From positions 434,001 to 498,000 of the forward strand of contig CAWARM010000011.1 in assembly GCA_963784425.1 (NCBI GenBank): 64,000 bases of DNA, written 5' to 3'. This document shows positions 25,312-34,064 of this stretch, one piece after another. Position 1 is the first letter of the stretch, and each line of letters starts with the position of its first letter. The DNA is from SHZL01 sp963784425. GTDB lineage: Bacteria; Pseudomonadota; Gammaproteobacteria; Xanthomonadales; SZUA-36. Position numbers and translations under genes: made by a program. The notes under the pieces were generated by a model. It saw nothing but the letters and a program-made list of their open reading frames with translations. It did no database searches and was not told the DNA's origin.

Positions 25312-26517
25312 ATGCATATCTACACCATGCAACACCCCAAGATGGGGACGATCGAATACCACGACCACAAGCGCTATCTGTGGATTCTGTCTGTCCTGTT
25401 GCCCTTGTTTCCGCTGGTGGGAATCTATTGCTACCTGCAAACCGCGGCGCCGTGGACGCTGGGCGTGCCCTTGCTGTTTGCCTATGGCGTGATTCCGCTG
25501 CTGGACTGGCTGCTGGGTGAAGACCCCAACAACCCCCCTGAAGAAATCGTGCCGCAACTCGAGGAAGACCGGTATTACCGCTGGCTCACCTGGGTCACTG
25601 TACCACTGCATTTCGCCACCCTTATTACTGTAGCCTGGTTTGCAGCTACACAGGACCTGGCGGCCTGGCCGGTGTTGCTACTGGCAATTACCGCCGGCCT
25701 GTTCAGTGGGCTGGCGGTTAACACTGCCCACGAAATGGGCCACAAGAAAACCCGCACCGAACGGATACTGGCCCGGTTCGCCCTGGCCGTTCCGGCCTAT
25801 GGACACTTTTGCGTGGAGCACAACCGCGGCCACCACCGGCACGTGGCAACCCCGGAGGATCCGGCCAGTGCGCGCATGGGAGAGTCGATTTATCATTTTG
25901 CACTGCGTGAAATCCCCGGCGGATTCAGCCGGGGCTGGAGAAACGAGGCGGAGCGCCTGGAGAGTGATGGCATCAGCCGCTGGAGCCTGCGAAATGAAAT
26001 CCTGCAATCTTATGCCATCAGCGCTGTGCTGCAGGGCGCATTACTTGCCACCCTGGGCTGGATCATGCTGCCCTTCCTGGCCATACACAATGTCTGCGCC
26101 TGGTTCCAGCTGACCAGTGCCAACTACATAGAACACTATGGCCTGTTGCGCGCCAGCAATCCGGATGGCAGCTTCGAGCGCTGCCAGCCGCATCATTCGT
26201 GGAATGCCAACTACGTGTTCAGCAATGTCGTGCTGTTCCAGCTGGAACGACACTCCGACCACCACGCCAATTCTTCACGGCGCTACCAGAGCCTGCGCAA
26301 TTTCGATGGCATTCCGCAACTGCCCAATGGGTACTTTGGCATGTACCTGCTGGCTTACCTGCCCTGGGTCTGGTACCGGGTGATGGATCACCGCCTGCTG
26401 GCGCTGCCGCATATTTGCGGAGATCTCAGCAAGGTCAATATCCAGGCGTCAAAGAGGGAAGATATTTTCGCCAGGTCCGGGGCCGGGCGGAACGATCATT
26501 CAAAGCCGTTTTTGTAA
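25312..26517 (+). CDS. alkB: Alkane 1-monooxygenase AlkB
   Basis: 401 residues from the ATG (a TTG six bases upstream is in frame). Six hydrophobic spans surround the alkane-hydroxylase histidine boxes: HEMGH at 140-144, EHNRGHHRHVATPEDPASAR at 169-188, the AlkB-only NYIEHYGLLR at 271-280, and LERHSDHH at 311-318. This is a membrane di-iron enzyme that hydroxylates terminal carbons of medium-chain alkanes with O2, fed by rubredoxin and its reductase, neither of which is in the window. It fits with the acyl-CoA dehydrogenase at 10554 as the later step of alkane use. It converges with the CRTAC1 gene, overlapping by 18 bp. Confidence 0.95.
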   Translation: MHIYTMQHPKMGTIEYHDHKRYLWILSVLLPLFPLVGIYCYLQTAAPWTLGVPLLFAYGVIPLLDWLLGEDPNNPPEEIVPQLEEDRYYRWLTWVTVPLHFATLITVAWFAATQDLAAWPVLLLAITAGLFSGLAVNTAHEMGHKKTRTERILARFALAVPAYGHFCVEHNRGHHRHVATPEDPASARMGESIYHFALREIPGGFSRGWRNEAERLESDGISRWSLRNEILQSYAISAVLQGALLATLGWIMLPFLAIHNVCAWFQLTSANYIEHYGLLRASNPDGSFERCQPHHSWNANYVFSNVVLFQLERHSDHHANSSRRYQSLRNFDGIPQLPNGYFGMYLLAYLPWVWYRVMDHRLLALPHICGDLSKVNIQASKREDIFARSGAGRNDHSKPFL

Positions 26518-28291
26518 TATAGTGCCCTGGACTTCAACAAGGTTTACCAACGTGTTGCGTGCTATTGAGCCATGCAGGCTGGTTTGACCGTCGGGCCAGC
26601 GCACTTCCACCTCAAACGGCCCCTGCCAGCTTCCTATGCCGAAATGAGCCTCGGTGAGATTGGATGAAACGTAGTTGCCGTCAATGCTCATCTGGCGCAT
26701 CAATTTGGCCGGCCCGGTATCGGCCGGATTGGTCGAGCGCAGAACGACCCGCGCACCAATGGCATGCGGATTCTTGCCAACTCCCGTGAGGGTTACGGTA
26801 ACGAACCCTGCACTGGTGCTCAGGGTATTCCTGAAAGAGTTTGAACGATCCGCGGAAGTTGGAAATCGCGATATCCACATCGCCATCCCTATCGTAATCC
26901 ACGCAACTGATTCCGAGGCCCTCGCCGTGATCATCAAGGCCGATTTCCGCCGCACGATTGGTAAAGGTGCCATTGCCGTTCGAAATAAATGCCACTGCGG
27001 GCGTGCTACTGAACAACCCGTTCGCGGAATAGGGATTGCCATCCCAATAGCGCCCATTGACGTGAACGATGTCCAGGTTGCGGTCATTGTCCAGGTCTGC
27101 AGCACATGCGCCCCACCCCCAATGCCCACTCTCCATTCCGATGGAGCCAAAGGTAGCTGCTTCCTGCACGAGATCAGTGAAGGTCGCGTCGCCTTTGCCC
27201 TTATACAGGCGGTTGCCGTCCGCCGCCGTGCGGATCTGGGAAACGAACCAGTCAAAATGGCCGTCATTATCGAAATCACCCACGGCCGAGCCCATCCCGG
27301 CTACCACCTGGCTGGTTCCCTGCCGCTCGAACTGAGCCTCAACAGTAAGGTCGCTAAAAGTGCCATCGCCATCGTTGCGCAACACACGGCTTCCGCCCGC
27401 GTCCGAAGCAATCAGTAAATCGGGCCGTCCGTCTTCGTTGATATCCACAAAGTTGGGCGAGAAAGTCTGGTCCTTGCTTAAGCTACCTGACGGAAGGCCG
27501 TCGTAAATGGCAGTAATTTCAGCGGGAATGCTGACATCGGTAAACGTTGCGCCATCATTGCGCCACAGGTGCTGGGTAGAGTCGCCTGGATTCGCAAGGC
27601 GGCGGGGCCAAATGGGCTCATGGAATGGGTAAAAAAAACGTCCAGATCGCCATCGCCATCGTAGTCCGCCATGGTGCCAACATAATTGTTGGGCGACAGG
27701 ACTGTGCTGTAGCCAGCGAAAACGCTGGTGAACACATCCGTAAACGTGGTCTCTCCCAGCCGCCAGGGCCGTTGTTGCGTACAACTTCGGCATGACTCCC
27801 AGCAGTCCGCCCACAAAGAGATCGAGGTCGCCATCGCCATCGTAGTCGGCAAACATGGCGCCGGCGCGCATTTCACCACTGATGGCCACACCGGCAATAG
27901 CGGCCTTGTTGGTAAACGTGCCATCACCATTATTGCGAAACAATCGTGCGCTACCGCCACTTCCGCCCAGAGCAAAAAGGTCCGGCAACCCATCGCCATC
28001 GTAGTCACCGGCAGCAACGCCTGCGTCATCCCAGGAAGTCGATACTTCCGCCCTGGCCGACATGCGCGGCACCAGGTCTATGTCAGCATCGGTGGCATTG
28101 AGGAAGCCTTGCTTGGTGAAGATGGCCTGGGACGAGCTGTTCAGGAAATACACGCCTGAGGATACTGTGACATCTACAAACTGCCCTGGCTGCGTCGCCA
28201 TTGCAGGCTGGCTGAAAAATGCCGCGGCCAGCAGCCATTGACCCAATTCTCTGGCATGGCCACTCCGGCATACATTACTCTCGATGTTCAT
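26500..28291 (-). pseudogene. CRTAC1-type FG-GAP repeat protein with ASPIC/UnbV domain, four frameshifts
   Basis: The N-terminal frame opens with a weak signal sequence and FG-GAP/EF-hand-like repeats (AGDYDGDGLPDLFALGG, FADYDGDGDLDLFVGG). Near 27780 and 27755 two missing bases shift the frame; the sequence in between reads RNNGPGGWE. MADYDGDGDLDVFFTHSMSP is in another frame until about 27600, where the first returns. A final shift near 26833 leads to the C-terminal ASPIC/UnbV domain (FVTVTLTGVGKNPHAIGARV to WPDGQTSLHG). Reassembled, this is a normal secreted CRTAC1 protein of about 600 residues. Its role is unknown; related proteins are putative calcium-binding adhesins. Confidence 0.85.
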
Positions 28292-28447
28292 CTGTTCGAA
28301 TCATTCGGCGGCTTTCGCCTATTGTAGCCGAAGTCGGTGGAACAGTTGGCCCACCCGGAAGTCTCCGAACGAGCAGCAATTGAGCGTAAGATGAACTCCG
28401 TGGAAGTCGGTCACGTATTGCGTTTTTGTGCCGCTGAGGAAATAGCC

Positions 28448-28819
28448 ATGGTGAAAAATGCGCACCACAATCAACGCGGGGCTTCGACCCTGGGCACGGT
28501 CATCTTGCTTGCCGTCCTGGGGTTTGGAGTATTCGTCGGGCTGCAGTACATTCCGCAAAAAATCGAAGACATGTCTATCGATTCCGTTTTTGACAGCATT
28601 GAAGCCATTCAGCAACAGAATCCTTCCGGCAGCGCGCAGGGCGTTGAGGCCATGATCGACAGGTTGCTCAATACCAACGATCTCGAGCATCTGCGGAGCA
28701 ACTTCAAAGTCTACCAGGACGGCAATGGCATCAACGTCACGTTCAGCCGCGAATGGAAGCTCAATTTGATCTATACAGAGCAAGCGATGAAGTACGAGAA
28801 AACCCTGACCCTGAAATAG
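28448..28819 (+). CDS. DUF4845-like small membrane protein
   Basis: 123 residues from the ATG with GAGGA 7 nt upstream; the frame remains open to 28337 but without a ribosome-binding site. The sequence begins MVKNAHHNQRGASTLGTVIL, has one membrane span (residues 13-32), then IPQKIEDMSIDSVFDSIEAI and a C-terminal hydrophilic domain ending ...TLTLK. Layout and the RG-STLG-type N-terminus fit DUF4845, a family of single-pass proteins often encoded near signal peptidase; function unknown. It is followed 9 bp downstream by the beta-propeller-like gene. Confidence 0.68.
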   Translation: MVKNAHHNQRGASTLGTVILLAVLGFGVFVGLQYIPQKIEDMSIDSVFDSIEAIQQQNPSGSAQGVEAMIDRLLNTNDLEHLRSNFKVYQDGNGINVTFSREWKLNLIYTEQAMKYEKTLTLK

Positions 28820-28828
28820 GCCAAGCGG

Positions 28829-29818
28829 ATGACCCCTGCGGTACTTGATTACCAGGCAGCGCCAGCGGTGCAGAAGGTCATAGACCACCTGGGCCGCACA
28901 GAGGACATCAGGTTCTCGCCGAGCCGCAAAAGACTCGCTTTCTCCGCTTTCGAAGACGGCCGGATTGTCGTGCTCGAGATTGCCGTCACGCCCTCCCCCT
29001 CCGGGCCGCGGATATTTCTCAGCGATTACGTGATGTTCTCATCCAAAAATATCGATCACCCCCACGGCATGGCCTTTATCGACGAGGACACGCTGGTTGT
29101 TGCCAACCGCACTCAATTTGTTTCCATTTTCCGAATACCGCCCGCGGGGGGTGTTGAGAAAGAGTTTGTTATCAAGCCGCAACGGATCATCTGGAGGAAT
29201 CGCTTTCGCCGGCTGGATTCACCCGGTTCCGTGGACGTGTACCCGATTGGCAAGGATAGTTATCGCCTGGTGATCTGCGATAACTATGCGCATGTCGTAA
29301 CGTCAGCGCTGTTGGACAAAAAACACAACTTCCGCGTAAGCAGGCACAAGGTGCTGCTGGCCAAATCGCTGGAAATCCCCGACGGGGTCTGCATCAGCGC
29401 GGACAAAAGGTGGATTGCAGTGAGCAATCATGCGCCGGGAACCGTATTTATCTATGCCAACGAATCTGACCTCGGTCCCGAGTCTGACGCGGTAGCTACC
29501 TTGCTCGGGATGGACTGCCCACATGCCATCCGGTTTGTCGAACAGGATCAAAAGATCATCGTAGCCGATGCGGCCACCCAATTCGTGCACGTTTACGCCA
29601 GGTCAGGAAATCGATGGAGCGGCGACTACCAGCCACACCGTGTGATCCGGGTAATGGACGATCGCACGTTTCAGCTCGGGCGGTATAACGTGGAGGAAGG
29701 GGGCACCAAAGGTATCGATGTCGATCTGGATGCGGGCGTGATTGCAATGACCTGCGAACACCAGCCACTGACGTTTTACGATCTTGAAACGTTCCTGAAC
29801 CGGAAGCCTACACTTTGA
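28829..29818 (+). CDS. Cytoplasmic beta-propeller-like protein of unknown function
   Basis: 329 residues, no signal peptide. Repeating beta-rich segments with DIRFSPSRKRLAFSAFEDGR, HPHGMAFIDEDTLVVANRT, IPDGVCISADKRWIAVSNHA and CPHAIRFVEQDQKIIVADAA suggest a five- to seven-bladed propeller, similar in style to SMP-30/lactonase or YncE-type repeats, but no named family was recognised. It starts 9 bp after the DUF4845-like stop, so it is probably co-transcribed. It converges on the nitroreductase gene with an 11-bp overlap. Confidence 0.72.
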   Translation: MTPAVLDYQAAPAVQKVIDHLGRTEDIRFSPSRKRLAFSAFEDGRIVVLEIAVTPSPSGPRIFLSDYVMFSSKNIDHPHGMAFIDEDTLVVANRTQFVSIFRIPPAGGVEKEFVIKPQRIIWRNRFRRLDSPGSVDVYPIGKDSYRLVICDNYAHVVTSALLDKKHNFRVSRHKVLLAKSLEIPDGVCISADKRWIAVSNHAPGTVFIYANESDLGPESDAVATLLGMDCPHAIRFVEQDQKIIVADAATQFVHVYARSGNRWSGDYQPHRVIRVMDDRTFQLGRYNVEEGGTKGIDVDLDAGVIAMTCEHQPLTFYDLETFLNRKPTL

Positions 29819-30476
29819 ATGAGGCGATCCGCTCCAGTGGCTCTTTGCCAATCACCGGCACCATGGCATCGTCTGCAGGATAGCCCGTTACGATGAGCAT
29901 GTACGGGCGTTCATCGACAGGGCGACCCAGCAACTCGTTGAGAAACTTCATCGGGCTGGGCGTGTGCGTCAGCGTCACCAGGCCAGCCCAGTGCAGGGCG
30001 CCCAGCAGGAACCCGCAAGCAATACCCACGGATTCGGCAGTGTAGTAATTCTTCAGGCGCTTGCCCTGCGCGTCGAAGCTGAATTTCTTCAGAAACACCG
30101 CGATCAACCAGGGCGCGGTTTCCAGGAAGGGCTTTACTTCATTAGTGCCCAGCGGTTCCAGCGCCCGCAGCCACTCCTCCGAGGCGCGATGTTCATAAAA
30201 CTCTTTTTCTTCCAATTCAGCCGCTACGCGGATCTTGCTTTTCAATTCCGGCTGCGCAATCGCCACAAAATGCCAGGGTTGCATGTTGGCCCCGCTGGGT
30301 GCCGTACCAGCGGCCTTCAAGGCATTTTCGATGATTTCCCGTGGCACCGGACGGCTGGAATACTCCCGCACAGTGCGGCGTTTACGAATGTGCTCATAGA
30401 AATCCTGTGCTGCGCGCAGCATTTCCCCGGGAGCCTGTTCGTTGAACTGCAGCGGTTCGAACGGCCACTTGCTCAT
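29808..30476 (-). CDS. Nitroreductase family flavoprotein
   Basis: 222 residues from MSKWPFEPLQFN; upstream in-frame codons reach 30551 but look non-coding. The FMN-binding N-terminus is RKRRTVREYSSRPVPREIIE and the second motif GTAPSGANMQPWHFVAIAQ, as in the iodotyrosine-deiodinase/BluB-like branch. AESVGIACGFLLGALHWAGL lines the flavin, and GRPVDERPYMLIVTGYPADD ends the domain. NAD(P)H- or flavodoxin-driven reduction of quinones, nitro groups or halogenated aromatics is likely; no signal peptide. Confidence 0.87.
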   Translation of the reverse strand: MSKWPFEPLQFNEQAPGEMLRAAQDFYEHIRKRRTVREYSSRPVPREIIENALKAAGTAPSGANMQPWHFVAIAQPELKSKIRVAAELEEKEFYEHRASEEWLRALEPLGTNEVKPFLETAPWLIAVFLKKFSFDAQGKRLKNYYTAESVGIACGFLLGALHWAGLVTLTHTPSPMKFLNELLGRPVDERPYMLIVTGYPADDAMVPVIGKEPLERIASFKV

Positions 30477-30761
30477 GGCAAGCAGCCAGTGGCGGAGGTA
30501 GCGGGCAGCAGGTTCAGAATAAGGGTTTGCATTACAGGGCACTTGCGACAAAAGAAGGCCGAAGCATGCGTTGCTTTACCAGCCAAATTCAATACTGTTT
30601 CCCGCCCGGGCCGGGTCCGGCGCTCATTACGCTTCCCTTCGCCGGACCAGACAAAACGCATGAATCCGGATTACAATTCATCCGCGGGTCCCGCATTGCA
30701 GCGCGTCATGCAGGGCTCGGTCTGAGTGCTCAACGCGCAATCCAAAACAGGAGAGGAAAAA

Positions 30762-30866
30762 ATGAGCAAGGAAATGAAGACCAAAAAAGAAGCCAAGAAA
30801 AAACCGGCCCTTAACATGAAGGAAAAAAAAGCTGCCAAGCGAGCCAAGAAAGAAGCCAGAAGCTGA
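30762..30866 (+). CDS. Lysine-rich 34-residue protein
   Basis: An unusually strong ribosome-binding site (AGGAGAGG, 5-6 nt before ATG) precedes MSKEMKTKKEAKKKPALNM, followed by KEKKAAKRAKKEARS and a stop. Nearly half the residues are lysine or arginine with heptad-like alanines. A rho-independent hairpin at 30911-30938 completes the transcription unit. Similar tiny lysine-rich proteins are widespread in gammaproteobacteria without known function. Compositional bias alone could mimic a gene, but the ribosome site and terminator argue for expression. Confidence 0.62.
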   Translation: MSKEMKTKKEAKKKPALNMKEKKAAKRAKKEARS

Positions 30867-30910
30867 CCGGCCCCGTACAGTTTTTTTGATTCAGCAACTC
30901 ACCACGGACC

Positions 30911-30938
30911 ACGAGCCAGCCCCGGCTGGCTCGTTCTT
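30911..30938 (+). terminator. Rho-independent terminator after the lysine-rich gene
   Basis: ACGAGCCAGC (30911-30920), loop CCCG, GCTGGCTCGT (30925-30934), then TCTT. A 10-bp perfect stem; the T-tract is short. It lies 45 bp after the stop codon of the 34-residue gene. Confidence 0.75.
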
Positions 30939-31036
30939 CGCTGTGCTGTGGATTTCAGGGCACTGTGCGTTTATTCACAAGATCTTCAAAGTCTTTCATC
31001 ACCCAAACTGCGCGCTTACCTGAAACGGGATTTTTC

Positions 31037-31933
31037 ATGAAAAGAACAAGAATCGTCAGTTTGATGCCCATCGCGCTCGTTTTGGCCCATGGGCTGGTTC
31101 TGGCGCAAGGCCAGGACCCCGCGGGTTCCCGGGCGGAAGAACCTGTGGTCCTGGTTGGCGCCGGCGATATTGCCAACTGCGAAGTGGGCGATGGCCACAT
31201 GGCGACGGCGCGCGTACTCGATGACATCCCCGGCACCGTCTTTACCATGGGCGACCATGCCTACCCGAAGGGGTCCAAGGAGAGTTTTGACGAGTGTTAC
31301 AACCTTTCCTGGGGCCGCCACAAGGCACGCACCCGGCCTTCGGTCGGAAACCATGACTTGAAGTCAAAAAACGGCAAGCCCTATTACGATTATTTTGGCG
31401 CAGCCGCCGGTCCCCGGGGACTCGGTTACTACAGCTACAACCTCGGGGCCTGGCACATCATCTCGCTCAACAGCAGCATCGAAATCGACCGGAAGTCCAA
31501 GCAGCTTAAGTGGCTCCGCCAGGACCTGGCGGAAAACCCAAGCACCTGCACACTGGCTTACTGGCACATTCCCCTGTTTTCGTCGGGTGGACATGGCGGC
31601 AAACCGGAATTGATTCTCGACACGTGGTGGATTCTGCATGAGGCCGGGGTTGACGTGGTGGTCAACGGGCACGACCACGACTACGAGCGCTTCGCCCCGC
31701 AGGACCCCAGGGGCAATCTCGATCCGGAGCGGGGTATCCGCGAGTTTGTGGTAGGTACCGGCGGTGGCGGCGTTTATGCCTTCGAGAAGGTGGTGAAGAA
31801 CAGCGAAGTGCGGCAAAACAAATCCTATGGCGTGATCAAATTCACGCTGCACCCGGACAGCTATGACTGGGAATTCGTGACGGCCAAGGGTGAGCCCTTC
31901 GAAGACCGGGGAACCGGCCAGTGCGTGCCCTGA
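31037..31933 (+). CDS. Secreted metallophosphoesterase (purple acid phosphatase-like)
   Basis: 298 residues from the ATG that starts the leader MKRTRIVSLMPIALVLAHGL. The metallophosphoesterase motifs appear in order: GAGDIANCEVG, MGDHAYPKGS, RPSVGNHDLKSK, YWHIPLFSSGGHGG and VVNGHDHDYERF. These supply the binuclear metal ligands (D, D/N, H, H). The DxxP-type spacing and tyrosine-rich core resemble acid phosphatases of the PAP/MPPE group. It probably releases phosphate from extracellular esters. GGGA 8 nt upstream supports the start. Confidence 0.9.
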   Translation: MKRTRIVSLMPIALVLAHGLVLAQGQDPAGSRAEEPVVLVGAGDIANCEVGDGHMATARVLDDIPGTVFTMGDHAYPKGSKESFDECYNLSWGRHKARTRPSVGNHDLKSKNGKPYYDYFGAAAGPRGLGYYSYNLGAWHIISLNSSIEIDRKSKQLKWLRQDLAENPSTCTLAYWHIPLFSSGGHGGKPELILDTWWILHEAGVDVVVNGHDHDYERFAPQDPRGNLDPERGIREFVVGTGGGGVYAFEKVVKNSEVRQNKSYGVIKFTLHPDSYDWEFVTAKGEPFEDRGTGQCVP

Positions 31934-31950
31934 GATGCCGATGAGTCAAA

Positions 31951-32696
31951 CTACCACACGCCTCCCAGCGCCACGGTAATCGCCTCTCCATTCACACCCC
32001 CGGCTGCATCAGTGCACAGGAACGCGATCACCTCTGCGACCTCGCGCGGCTCCAGCACACGGTTCTGCGGGTAGAGGGCGGCGCGCTCGCTCCACACCTG
32101 CTCGACGCTGATGCCGCGCCGTTCGGCCTCCGTCTTCGCTGAACGCTCGGCCATGGCCGTTCGCACCCAGCCAGGCAGCACGGCGTTGGACGTGATGCCG
32201 AACGGCCCCGCATCCTGCGCAATGGCCCGGGCGAGCCCGATCACCCCATGCTTGGAGGCGGTGTAGGCGCTGCCCGATCGCTCCGCTTTCTCGCCGGCGG
32301 TCGAACTGGTGAATACAAGTCGCCCAAAACCGCGCTTGCACATGCCGCCGACCGTAGCCGCGCGAGTTCGAACGGCGCGTCGAGGTTGATGCGCATCGTC
32401 TCGCGCCAGACAGCCGGATCCTGCTCCCACACGAGTTTTTCGTGGGCTGAGCCGATGCCGTGGTTAACGACCAGCAGGTCAATCGGCCCCAGTCGCCTCT
32501 CGGTCTCGGCAACAGCCTGGGCACAGCCCTCAGCGGTGCCCAGGTCGGCTGCAACGTAATCAAGGCCAACGTCGGCCAGTTCAGCTGTACTGCGCGCGAC
32601 GATCATCACGCGCGCACCTGCTGCTGACAGAAGCAGCGCGGCTTCGCGACCGATTCCGCGGCCTCCGCCTGTTACCAACGCTACGCGTTCTTTCAT
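31951..32696 (-). pseudogene. Short-chain dehydrogenase/reductase, frameshifted
   Basis: The N-terminal frame has the Rossmann motif VALVTGGGRGIGREAALLL and VVNHGIG; the C-terminal frame has the SDR catalytic elements VFTSSTAGEKAERSGSAYTA with Tyr and the following SKHG lysine. The frames meet near 32356, where one missing base turns ELAR-AATVGGMC into ELARLRSAAC. Repaired length is about 249 residues, normal for classical SDRs. It is the last gene of a minus-strand series with the TonB receptor and amidohydrolase, 20 bp after the latter. NAD(P)-dependent oxidation of an alcohol released by that system is inferred. Confidence 0.87.
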
Positions 32697-32716
32697 TGCT
32701 CAGCTCCTGTGGAACT

Positions 32717-34053
32717 TCACGGCGCTGTACGATTATCCACAACTACTTCGCCGCTTTTCATTACCCAAACAACGTGGCGTGTCAGGGCTTCAATGTCAAG
32801 CAATGGCTGGCCCTGCACCGCGACAATATCCGCCGCAAAGCCCGGCGCCAAGCGCCCTAGCTTATCCTGCTGGCCCAACAGCCGGGCGCCGTTGACGGTG
32901 GCGGACTGCAGCACTTCGGCGTTACTCATGCCGGCTTTAATGAACCACTCCAGTTCGCGCGTGTTTTCACCAAACATGCTCATGACAGCATCTGAACCCA
33001 TGACAATGGGAACACCCGCGGCGTGGGCACGGCGCAGCATCTCGACGTTGCGGGCGGTAAAATCGCGCAGCTCATTTTCGGCCTTCTGATCGAAGCCGTA
33101 TTCTTCGCGGTAGTCTGCATAGTAGCGATTGTGGTCGATGGTGGGTACGTAGGCAATGCCACTGGCAGCCCAGGCAGCCAGGGTTTTATCATCCACATCC
33201 ACCGCGTGCTCGATGGAATCCACCCCCGCTCGAATGGCGTCGGGCACCGCTGAAGCACCGTAGGCATGCAGCGCCACTTTGAGTCCGTTGGCATGGGCAA
33301 CCTGGGTTGCAGCACTGATTTCCGGAAAGAAGTACACCTGCTCGCCGCTAAGATCAGATGCAGTTCCAGTGGTAGCGAAGATTTTTAACCAGTCCGCGCC
33401 GCTGGCAGCAACTTCTGCGGCACGCTGGCTGAGGCTCGCAATGCGTTCAGCCTGTGTCCCTTGTGCCTGTGGCGGCATCACCATGGGATGAATTCCCTTG
33501 CCGGACAAGAACAAACGCGGACCGGGAACGACACCCTGCTCTATCAACTCGCGCAGGTAAAAATCCACCCCGTCAAGGGCAAATAAATCGCGTGCAGTGG
33601 TGACTCCACTTTGCAGCGTCCTGGCTGCGTTGGGACGGCGGCAACAAGACGTTGCGGCGCGGGAGTTTCCTGCAATAACTGCTTCCAGGCATCGCCGTGC
33701 GAGGGCCCGTAAAAGCCATAGGTTATGTGGATGTGGGCATCGATCAGGCCGGGCACCGCGGTTAACCCGTCAAGGTTTGCCCGCAGCGCAGCGGGATAGC
33801 GTTCAGCCAACCCATCGCCGGCAGCAACGATTACCCCGTTCTGAACCAGGATTTCCCGGCCCTCGAGCAGTTCGCCAGTGCCGTCCACCAGCGCCTCGAA
33901 ATGCAGCAGGAGTGGAATCGAAGGCGCTGCGACGGGTTCAGCCTGCGCGCAACCAGGCAGCGGCGCTGTGAGTAACAACATTGACGCGGTCAGCAACAGG
34001 CACGCTGGTATGTAGCCTGTGAGTTTAAGCAGCTTCATGCGGCTGTGCATCAT
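32717..34053 (-). pseudogene. Exported amidohydrolase (prolidase-like), frameshifted
   Basis: The first frame carries a signal or lipoprotein leader with LLTAPLPGCAQA (lipobox-like LPGC), then GLIDAHIHITYGFYG. The second frame holds GADWLKIFATTGT, LKVALHAYGASA, VDSIEHAVDVDD and GSDAVMSMFG. They join near 33632, where one missing base separates LVAAVP from NAARTLQSGVTTARDLFALD. Repaired length is about 445 residues. It begins 11 bp after the TonB receptor stop, so a common transcript is likely. A related enzyme is encoded at 6727. A periplasmic peptidase or amidase acting on the ligand taken up by the receptor is inferred. Confidence 0.87.
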
Positions 34054-34064
34054 GCGGCGGGCAA

